Assembly (NCBI GenBank): GCA_946543025.1
Contig: CAMNLN010000237.1
Coordinates: 1 to 5,658, forward strand
Direction of reading: 5' to 3'
Length of the DNA: 5,658 bases
Origin: an uncultured Verrucomicrobiota bacterium
Lineage (GTDB): Bacteria > Verrucomicrobiota > Kiritimatiellia > RFP12 > UBA1067
The notes beneath the pieces are model-generated. The model did not search any database. It was not told the origin of the DNA and saw only the letters and a program-made list of their open reading frames with translations. Shown piece by piece: positions 1 to 5,658 of this stretch; the first letter of the stretch is position 1, and every line of letters starts with the position of its first letter. The position numbers were made by a program, and so were the translations under genes.

Positions 1-1275
1 GCCTTGATCGGTACGGTCATCGGCGTGTTCACGGCGGGCGCGCCGTCCGACAGGGGGGGCCGCCGCCCGACGCTCTGGCTGATGGGGACGCTCTTCCTCG
101 TCTCGGCCGTCGGGTGCGCGTTCACGCCGGTCAGCAAGGCGGTCGGGCCGCATGCGCTCGGCTGGTTCCGCTTCATCGGAGGTCTCGCCATCGGCGGCGT
201 GAGCGTGGTGGTGCCGCTCTACATCGTGGAGATTTCGCCCGGCCACCTGCGCGGACGCCTCGTGGCGACGAACCAGCTGAACATCGTCTTCGGCATCCTC
301 ATCTCGTACGTCTCCAACTATTTCGTCGCGCGCTGGATGGCGGTGGACGGCGGCTGGTTCCACGGAATGTGCCAGTGGCTCGCGGGCATGTTCGCCTCGA
401 ACCCGATGACGACGGAAATGGTGAAGTGGCGCGTGATGCTGGGCATGGAATGCCTGCCGATCATCCTCTTCATGGCGCTCTTGCTGACGATCCCCGAATC
501 GCCGCGCTGGCTCGTGCGCGTGGGGCGCAAGGACGAGGCGGAGGGCGTCCTCTCCTCCGTGGGCTATCCCGACGTGCCCAGGACGATGGTCGAGATCGAG
601 GAGTCCTTGCGCGAGGTGGCCGCAGGCGCCTCGGCGCGCCTCTTCCAGCGGCGGTACCTCAAGCCGATCCTGCTCGCGTTCTTCATCGCGTTCTTCAACC
701 AGGTGAGCGGCATCAACGCCATCAACTACTATGCGCCCCGCATCTTCGACATGATCTTCGGCAAGGGCAGCGAGATGGCCTCGCTCGCCGGCACGATGGG
801 CGTGGGGACGGTGAACCTGACCTTCACGATCCTTGCGTTCTTCATCATCGACAAGTTCGGCCGCCGCGTGATGATCATCGGCGGCGCGTCGCTCATGATC
901 CTCATGCACTCGCTCGTGGCGTGGCAGCTTTCGCTGGGCGACAAGTGCAACGCCACGCTCGCCGTGATCGGCATCCTCGGCTTCATCGCGTTCTTCGCCT
1001 GCTCGTCGGGCGCCGTGATCTGGGTGTACATCAGCGAGGTGTTCCCGAACGCGGTGCGCGCGAAGGGACAGGCCCTCGGCTGCTTCACGCACTGGTTCAT
1101 GTGCACGGTCATCTCGTGGGCGTTTCCCGTCGTGGCGGAGCGCGCCGGCACCTGGGCGTTCGGGTTCTTCGCGTTCATGATGCTCGTTCAGGTCCTTTGG
1201 GCGATCTTCTTCATGCCCGAGACGAAGGGCGGCACGATCGAGGACATCGAGCGTCGGCTGGGGATTGAAAGTTAA
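1..1275 (+). CDS. MFS sugar:H+ symporter, XylE-like sugar porter family (5' end missing)
   Basis: Inner-membrane transporter predicted to import a monosaccharide with protons. The reading frame is open from base 1 and ends at TAA 1273-1275, giving 424 visible residues. By comparison with E. coli XylE (about 490 residues), roughly 65-75 N-terminal residues with TM1 are outside the window, so no start can be chosen. Visible sugar-porter signatures, numbered from the first codon: DRGGRR at 17-22 (loop 2-3), PLYIVEISP at 72-80 with RGRL at 84-87, NQ at 91-92, PESPRWL at 165-171, NQVSGIN at 233-239 in TM7, DKFGRR at 284-289 (loop 8-9), WVYISEVFPN from 341 and PETKG at 406-410. Residues aligning with XylE sugar ligands: Gln168 and Gln289 kept (Gln92, Gln234), Asn294 kept (Asn239), Trp392 kept (Trp341); Gln288 becomes Asn233 and Gln415 becomes His364. 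Substrate could be xylose, another pentose, or a hexose. The loop at about 112-141 is some 20 residues longer than in XylE. The family call is secure; the substrate is inference. Confidence 0.93.
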   Translation, partial: ALIGTVIGVFTAGAPSDRGGRRPTLWLMGTLFLVSAVGCAFTPVSKAVGPHALGWFRFIGGLAIGGVSVVVPLYIVEISPGHLRGRLVATNQLNIVFGILISYVSNYFVARWMAVDGGWFHGMCQWLAGMFASNPMTTEMVKWRVMLGMECLPIILFMALLLTIPESPRWLVRVGRKDEAEGVLSSVGYPDVPRTMVEIEESLREVAAGASARLFQRRYLKPILLAFFIAFFNQVSGINAINYYAPRIFDMIFGKGSEMASLAGTMGVGTVNLTFTILAFFIIDKFGRRVMIIGGASLMILMHSLVAWQLSLGDKCNATLAVIGILGFIAFFACSSGAVIWVYISEVFPNAVRAKGQALGCFTHWFMCTVISWAFPVVAERAGTWAFGFFAFMMLVQVLWAIFFMPETKGGTIEDIERRLGIES

Positions 1276-1276
1276 G

Positions 1277-1335
1277 AAGCCAATAGCCAATAAAGAGTCA
1301 AGGTGCCGGGTTGCCGGTTGCCGAACGTCGAACGG
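1277..1335. repeat. degenerate heptanucleotide tandem repeat between genes
   Basis: Immediately after the porter stop codon the intergenic DNA has a 7-base period whose unit drifts along its length. AGCCAAT occurs twice in tandem (1278-1291, the match continuing to 1292). A GGTTGCCG unit repeats at 7-base spacing (1309-1323). CGAACGT is followed by CGAACGG (1322-1335). By hand count, 33 of the 51 bases from 1278 to 1328 equal the base 7 positions downstream, against roughly a quarter expected by chance. This resembles the short tandemly repeated heptanucleotide sequences known from cyanobacteria and other bacteria. Function is unknown, and it ends 28 bases before the next start codon. Confidence 0.7.
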
Positions 1336-1363
1336 CCGCGCATCCCACCTGTACGGACAAGCC

Positions 1364-3925
1364 ATGAAAAGAATCCTTTCTGTATTCGCTGTCGCGGCTG
1401 CGCTTGCCGTGTCGGCCGCCGTATCCGTGGATTTCAAGGTTGAGACCGACCATGCCGACTGCCTCTACCGGTGCGGCGAGACGGCAACGTTCACCGTCAC
1501 CGTCGTCGATTCGAAGGGGAAGAAACTGCCGGCGGGGACGTTTACGGCGACGCTCGACAATTTCGGCGCACGTGTCTTGGCCGAAAAGACGGCAGACCTT
1601 GCGCAGGGCAATCCGTTCACCATCGCCGCCGCGAAGGACATGCCGGGCTTCATGCGACTTTCTATCAGGGCCGACGCGAAGGCGTTCACGCTGCCGAAGA
1701 CGGCCGGGCAGGGGGCTTTCCACTGGGGCGTCGCCTACGAGCCCGAGAAGATCCGTCCAGGCGCGGAGAACCCGGCGGACTTCGATTCGTTCTGGGCGGA
1801 CGCCGTGAGGAAGCTGGACGAGACGGTGCCCGAGGACGCGAAGCTTGAGAAGATCGACGCCTCGAGCACGGCCGGCCATACGTACTACCGCATCAGCTTC
1901 GCTTCGCATGGCGGGCGGCGCGTGTGGGGCTGGCTCAACATGCCAACCGGGAGGGGGCCGTTTCCCGTGCGCGTGAACGTGCCCGGCGCCGGCATCGGCG
2001 CGAAGGGCACGGCCGTCTCGGATTCCGAGATCACGCTCACGATGAACGTCCACTCCTATCCCCAGCCCGATACGGACGCCGAACGCCAGGCCGCCTACAA
2101 GGCGCAGGACGAGAAGTTCGCCGCCCCGCGCGGCGTGGCGCGCTACTGCCAGGCCGGCATCCACCTCTCGCGCGAGGACTACTTCTATTACGCCTCGCTT
2201 CTCGGCATCAACCGCGCCGTCAGCTGGCTGTGGCGACAGCCGCAGGTCGATCGACGCAACTTCACCTACTCCGGCACGTCGCAGGGCGGCGGCTTCGGCC
2301 TCATGCTCACGGGCCTCAACGGACGCTTCACGAGGAGCTGCATCTTCGTGCCGGCGATCACCGACCTGCTCGGTTCGCGCCACGAGGACCGTCAGAGCGG
2401 CTGGCCGCGCATCATCGAGGCCCAGAAGCCCGAGAACCGCGCCGCCGCCGAGAAGAACGCTCCGTACTTCGACGGCGTCAACTTCGCCGCGCGCATCACC
2501 TGCCCCGTGCGCGTAGTCGTGGGGTTCGCGGACTGCGTCTGCGCGCCGGCGGGCGTCTATGCCGCCTACAACCTCATTCCTTCCAAGGACAAGAAGATCA
2601 TCCATGGCATCGGCATGGGGCACCGGGTCTACTCGCGGTTCTACAAAGATCTTTCCACGTGGCAGGGCGAAAAGGCGTCGGGCGTACGCTACTTCTCGAA
2701 CGCCGGCGACGACGCGGCGGACGGCCTGACGCCCGCTACGGCCTGGCGGACGCTGGAAAAGCTTGGCGGCGACCTTCCTGCCGGCGGCGAGGCGCGCCTG
2801 CGGCGCGGCGACGTGTTCTACGGGAAGGTCGACCTCAAGTCCGGACCTGACGCGGCGCACCCCACCGTGCTTTCCGCTTACGGCGAAGGTGCGGCACCCG
2901 AGATCTGCGCCTACAAGATCGCAAAGGCCGATCCGTCCGCCTGGACCTTCACCGGCACCAACAACCTCTGGCGCATCGACCTCGCCGACGACTCGACGTT
3001 CGGCGGCAACCGCATGACGAAGGACGGCAACGTGGGCTTCCTGAAGGTGGACGGACGCATCTTCGGGCGCAAGTTCTTCGCAAAGAACGGGCGTCCGCTC
3101 GCGCAGCAATGGGACTTCATGGACGACCACCGCTTCCTCACCGTGTGGAGCGCGGACAATCCGGCCCGCATGGCCAAGGACATCCGCATCGCCCCCAACC
3201 TGGGCGTGATTCCGTTCAGGAACCACATGGAGGTGCGCGACGTGGTCGTGCGCGGCACGGGCGGGCACGGTTCCAACGGCGTGGGATTCGACGTGCGCTT
3301 CTTCGACTGCGGTTTCTACGAGATCGGCGGCTCGCATCTGGGCGGCTACGGCAACGGCGTGACGCGCTACGGAAACGGCGTGGAGTGCTGGGCCGGGGCC
3401 AGCCACGTGCAGGTTTGCCGCTGCGCGTTCGCGGACATCTACGACGTGGGCTTCACCATGCAGGGCGGCAGTCCGTCCCGCTCGTGGGAGAACACCCACG
3501 TCACCGACTGCACGTTCACGCGCTGCACGCAGTGCTACGAGCTGTGGACCACCAAGTGCCGCCCCGGAATCGGCATGAAGGGCTGCACTTTCCTGCGCAA
3601 CCGATGCGTCGACACCGCGCGCGGCTGGGCGTACGACGTGCGTCCCGACAAGGCCAACGCCACGCCGCTTTTGATGTACGCCATGGAAACGGACGTTTGC
3701 GATATTCTCGTCAAAGACAACATGTTCGTGAACTCGCGCGGTGCGCTCATCTTCAAGTCGGGCGGCCTTGCCGACCTGCCGGATTCATACCGCATCGTGG
3801 GCAACACGGTCATCGGTCCGCTGGATCGTCCGCTCGCCTACCGCGTGGGAAAGGACAAGGCGGCCGCCGAGGCCGCGCGCGAACAATCCATCCGCGCCGC
3901 GAACGCCTTCCGTGCGGCGGAATGA
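1364..3925 (+). CDS. secreted acetyl-xylan esterase (AXE1/CE7-like) fused to right-handed beta-helix domain
   Basis: Predicted exported 853-residue two-part polysaccharide enzyme. ATG 1364 is chosen because it opens a classic signal peptide (MKR, hydrophobic Ala/Val core to about residue 17, likely cleavage near 18-21). An in-frame TTG at 1265 would add 33 polar residues encoded by the repeat. Shine-Dalgarno is weak (GGA at 1355-1357). Residues about 23-115 form an Ig-like beta domain, as often precedes these esterases. Residues about 120-435 are an AXE1/CE7 alpha/beta hydrolase: DFDSFW at 139-144, nucleophile Ser306 in GTSQGGG, Asp390 in GFADCVCAP, and His420 in GMGHRVY. The triad spacing (84 and 30) is close to that of B. 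subtilis cephalosporin C deacetylase. Such enzymes remove acetyl groups from xylo-oligosaccharides and related substrates. From residue 441, VRYFSNAGDD with DGLTPATAW marks the start of a parallel beta-helix that runs to about 830, with 11 Cys between 649 and 779, then an Ala-rich helical tail. The beta-helix could be a lyase, a hydrolase or a binding module; I see no decisive catalytic motif. Confidence 0.9.
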   Translation: MKRILSVFAVAAALAVSAAVSVDFKVETDHADCLYRCGETATFTVTVVDSKGKKLPAGTFTATLDNFGARVLAEKTADLAQGNPFTIAAAKDMPGFMRLSIRADAKAFTLPKTAGQGAFHWGVAYEPEKIRPGAENPADFDSFWADAVRKLDETVPEDAKLEKIDASSTAGHTYYRISFASHGGRRVWGWLNMPTGRGPFPVRVNVPGAGIGAKGTAVSDSEITLTMNVHSYPQPDTDAERQAAYKAQDEKFAAPRGVARYCQAGIHLSREDYFYYASLLGINRAVSWLWRQPQVDRRNFTYSGTSQGGGFGLMLTGLNGRFTRSCIFVPAITDLLGSRHEDRQSGWPRIIEAQKPENRAAAEKNAPYFDGVNFAARITCPVRVVVGFADCVCAPAGVYAAYNLIPSKDKKIIHGIGMGHRVYSRFYKDLSTWQGEKASGVRYFSNAGDDAADGLTPATAWRTLEKLGGDLPAGGEARLRRGDVFYGKVDLKSGPDAAHPTVLSAYGEGAAPEICAYKIAKADPSAWTFTGTNNLWRIDLADDSTFGGNRMTKDGNVGFLKVDGRIFGRKFFAKNGRPLAQQWDFMDDHRFLTVWSADNPARMAKDIRIAPNLGVIPFRNHMEVRDVVVRGTGGHGSNGVGFDVRFFDCGFYEIGGSHLGGYGNGVTRYGNGVECWAGASHVQVCRCAFADIYDVGFTMQGGSPSRSWENTHVTDCTFTRCTQCYELWTTKCRPGIGMKGCTFLRNRCVDTARGWAYDVRPDKANATPLLMYAMETDVCDILVKDNMFVNSRGALIFKSGGLADLPDSYRIVGNTVIGPLDRPLAYRVGKDKAAAEAAREQSIRAANAFRAAE

Positions 3926-3926
3926 C

Positions 3927-3953
3927 GCGGCATGTTTGGACGACGGATGCCGC
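3927..3953 (+). terminator. possible weak transcription terminator / 3' hairpin
   Basis: A perfect 7-bp inverted repeat, GCGGCAT (3927-3933) and ATGCCGC (3947-3953), begins two bases after the TGA stop of the esterase gene. The loop is 13 bases and only three T residues follow, so it is a poor intrinsic terminator and may instead protect the mRNA 3' end. A second small hairpin, CCGC-TTT-GCGG (3950-3960), shares its 5' arm with the first stem's 3' arm, so the two cannot form together. Either may be chance in GC-rich DNA. Confidence 0.3.
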
Positions 3954-4005
3954 TTTGCGGTCTGTCCGGATATCCTGCGAGAGGGCGTCTGGCCGTGTCG
4001 CGCAG

Positions 4006-4034
4006 TTGCCACGCGGGGCAAAAATGACTATAAT
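4006..4034 (+). promoter_or_regulatory. sigma-70-type promoter for the double-SIS gene
   Basis: TTGCCA at 4006-4011 (5 of 6 to the -35 consensus) and a perfect TATAAT at 4029-4034 are separated by exactly 17 bases, the optimal spacing. Transcription would start near A4041, giving a leader of about 21 bases. The segment is an AT-rich island in GC-rich surroundings and sits directly before the next gene, which argues against a chance match. It implies that the SIS gene is transcribed independently of the esterase. An 8-bp palindrome, GGATATCC (3968-3975), lies about 30 bases upstream of the -35 box, but there is no evidence that it is an operator. Confidence 0.75.
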
Positions 4035-4045
4035 TGAGACATTGG

Positions 4046-4054
4046 AAAAAGGAA
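4046..4054 (+). promoter_or_regulatory. ribosome binding site deciding the start at 4062
   Basis: A purine-rich AAAAAGGAA stretch contains AGGA at 4050-4053, 8 bases before ATG 4062 and 14 before the in-frame ATG 4068. The spacing favours the first ATG. It is clearly better than the Shine-Dalgarno of the upstream esterase gene. Confidence 0.6.
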
Positions 4055-4061
4055 ACTGGCC

Positions 4062-5658
4062 ATGAGCATGAAAATCAACCTGTCTATCCTCGCGTCCGCG
4101 ATCGTGGGCGTCCTTTCCGCCTTCGAGTGCTCGGAGTCGGCCAAGGCCAAGGCGAGGGACTTCATCGACAACGAAAAGCAGTTCCACCTGGGCTTCATCC
4201 CCACGGAGCAGTCGAACCCGATCACGGCGACGCTGGAGGAGGACTTCAAGCGCTCCACGCTCGCGGGCGTGCAGTGCCTCCAGCGCGGCGACCGGCAGAT
4301 CCCCATCACGATGCGGCACGTGTTCGCGGGCGAGAGGTTCGAGAAGCTCGTCGCGTCGATGGTGGAGACGCTCAAGGCACCGAAGGGACGGATCATCTTC
4401 TCCGGGTGCGGCGCGACGGGACGGCTCTCGATCCTGCTGGAGTCCATGTGGCGCGACTTCTTTCACCGCCGCGCGGCGGAGCTGACGCCGGAGGAACGGG
4501 CGCTCGCGGACCGGTCGGCCTCGATCATGACGGGCGGCGACTTCGCGCTCATCAGGAGCGTGGAGTTCTTCGAGGACTTCGCCGAAGGCGGCCGCCGCCA
4601 GGCCGCGGCGCTCAACGTGGGCGAGGGCGATACGTTCGTCGCGATCACCGAAGGCGGCGAGACGTCGTCCGTGCTGGGCACGCTCCAGTACGCCGCCGAG
4701 CACGGGGCGAAGTGCTTTCTCGTCTTCAACAACCCCGCCGACCTCCTGCGCGCGCACCTCGACCGCTGCCGCGAGGCGATCGACAACCCGAAGGTGACGG
4801 TGCTCGACATCTACTGCGGCTCCATGTCGCTCGCCGGCTCCACGCGGATGCAGGCCACCAGCTCCGAGCAGCTGCTCGGCTCGTGCGCGCTCGAGGCCGC
4901 GCTCTGCCGCGTGCTGCCGCGCTTCGCCAAGGAGACGGCAAAAGACTACACCGTCGCGTTCGAGGCGTTGCTCGCGGGACTCGAGTCGCCCGGCGGGCGC
5001 GCCGGCCTCGTGAAGGCGATCGAGTTCGAGAAGGGCGTGTACGAACAGCACGGGCGCATCACGTACCTCGCCGACAAGTGCATGCTCGACCTCTTCACGG
5101 ACAACACGGAGCGTTCGCCCACGTTCATGCTGCCGCCGCTCCGCTCGAGCCGCGACAAGCATCTCGCGCAGAGCTGGGCGTTCGTCAAGAACCCGCTCCA
5201 TCCCACGGTCGAATGCTGGAACGAGATGATGCGCCGCCATCCGCGCTGCCTGGAGTTCACCTCCGAGGACGCCCGCTCGCTCAAGATGCCGCAGCGGTTC
5301 ATCGATTCGCCGCCGCTCATCAAGTATTCCGACCTCGTCACCTACATGATCGGCAACGAGCCTGCGCCGGAGCGCATCAAGGGCTACGAGCGCGCCGCCG
5401 CCGTGATGCTGACCGTCGGCGATCGGCCGAAGGATTTCGTGGCGGCGGCGAAGAAGCTCGCCGCCGCCTGGCCGGAACACGTCGACTTTCACATCGGCCC
5501 GGAACCTACGGACGGAATCTGGGTGAAGATGCCGATCGCGGACTCGCCGCTCGAAATCTGGAAGCACCTGGCCGTGAAGCTCGCGTTCAACTGCCTCTCC
5601 ACCGGCACGATGGCGGCGATGGGGCGCGTGGCGGGCAACTGGATGAGCTGGGTGTCCA
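4062..5658 (+). CDS. GKRP/MurQ-like double-SIS sugar-phosphate protein (3' end missing)
   Basis: Open from ATG 4062 to the right edge (532 codons, no stop). Probably cytoplasmic, binding or acting on a sugar phosphate. The first SIS unit follows the MurNAc-6-phosphate etherase (MurQ) pattern: TEQSNP at 48-53, SGCGATGRL at 114-122, GGDFALIRSVEFFED at 158-172, EGGETSS at 197-203 and GSTRMQ at 259-264. MurQ is about 300 residues and closes soon after GSTRM with an STGAM..LGKV.GN motif. Here that closing motif (STGTMAAMGRVAGNWM) appears only at 513-528, after some 230 further residues that include TERSPTFMLPP at 349-359 and a probable second SIS domain. This is the layout of glucokinase regulatory protein (about 625 residues), so perhaps 60-100 residues are missing. 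The Glu equivalent to MurQ catalytic Glu114 is kept (Glu168), but the Glu83 position aligns with Met129, with Glu127 two residues away. Etherase activity is therefore doubtful, and a regulatory or altered enzymatic role is possible. Residues 7-21 are hydrophobic but not a convincing signal peptide. Confidence 0.85.
   Translation, partial: MSMKINLSILASAIVGVLSAFECSESAKAKARDFIDNEKQFHLGFIPTEQSNPITATLEEDFKRSTLAGVQCLQRGDRQIPITMRHVFAGERFEKLVASMVETLKAPKGRIIFSGCGATGRLSILLESMWRDFFHRRAAELTPEERALADRSASIMTGGDFALIRSVEFFEDFAEGGRRQAAALNVGEGDTFVAITEGGETSSVLGTLQYAAEHGAKCFLVFNNPADLLRAHLDRCREAIDNPKVTVLDIYCGSMSLAGSTRMQATSSEQLLGSCALEAALCRVLPRFAKETAKDYTVAFEALLAGLESPGGRAGLVKAIEFEKGVYEQHGRITYLADKCMLDLFTDNTERSPTFMLPPLRSSRDKHLAQSWAFVKNPLHPTVECWNEMMRRHPRCLEFTSEDARSLKMPQRFIDSPPLIKYSDLVTYMIGNEPAPERIKGYERAAAVMLTVGDRPKDFVAAAKKLAAAWPEHVDFHIGPEPTDGIWVKMPIADSPLEIWKHLAVKLAFNCLSTGTMAAMGRVAGNWMSWVS

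Noticed and set aside
1265..1294. TTGAAA (1265-1270) followed by an AATAAA-like sequence as a promoter for the esterase gene
   Set aside because: The -10 match is very poor at a 16-18 base spacing and the -35 lies in the end of the porter gene and beside the repeat; not supportable.
1265..1363. TTG start at 1265 as an alternative start of the esterase gene, overlapping the porter stop
   Set aside because: It would translate the heptad repeat into 33 polar residues ahead of a good signal peptide; ATG 1364 gives a normal exported protein.
1298..3499. Long open frame on the minus strand (733 codons) opposite the esterase gene
   Set aside because: Composition is Arg/Ala/His/Val-rich with no recognisable domain. 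It is a shadow of the GC-rich plus-strand gene, whose frame carries clear catalytic motifs.
3994..4013. Inverted repeat CGTG/CACG overlapping the -35 box as an operator
   Set aside because: Only 4 bp of pairing before a mismatch, which is expected by chance in this composition.
3810..5567. Long open frame on the minus strand (585 codons) opposite the SIS gene
   Set aside because: It spans the promoter and intergenic region and is Arg-rich and motif-free, while the plus strand has a well-conserved SIS protein with a promoter and ribosome binding site.

Overview
The window is GC-rich, densely coding bacterial DNA with three genes, all on the + strand. The first gene is cut by the left edge and the third by the right edge. 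Gene content (a XylE-type sugar porter, a secreted CE7-like esterase joined to a right-handed beta-helix, and a GKRP/MurQ-like double-SIS protein) suggests a polysaccharide-degrading bacterium. The PVC group (Kiritimatiellota/Verrucomicrobiota or relatives) is my best guess, made from general gene style. No marker gene is present to prove it.

Layout: (1) 1-1275 is the C-terminal six-sevenths or so of a sugar/H+ symporter of the major facilitator superfamily. (2) 1276-1363 is a short intergenic gap dominated by a degenerate 7-bp-period tandem repeat. (3) 1364-3925 encodes an 853-residue exported protein with a signal peptide, an N-terminal Ig-like domain, an acetyl-xylan esterase (AXE1/CE7) domain with an intact predicted Ser-Asp-His triad, and a cysteine-rich right-handed beta-helix domain. 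(4) 3926-4061 is an intergenic region with a small hairpin after the stop codon and a near-consensus sigma-70 promoter. (5) 4062 to the right edge encodes most of a protein with two SIS domains, resembling vertebrate glucokinase regulatory protein and bacterial MurNAc-6-phosphate etherase.

Reading them together (inference): the esterase/beta-helix protein would trim acetyl groups from, and possibly bind or cleave, plant or algal polysaccharide outside the cytoplasm. The porter would import a released monosaccharide, plausibly a pentose or hexose. The SIS protein would act on or sense a sugar phosphate in the cytoplasm. The third gene has its own promoter, so it is probably a separate transcription unit. 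No mobile element, CRISPR array, tRNA or rRNA was seen. Nothing here looks like a wholly new system. The most notable items are the esterase/beta-helix fusion, the bacterial GKRP-like protein with a changed catalytic position, and the heptanucleotide repeat.
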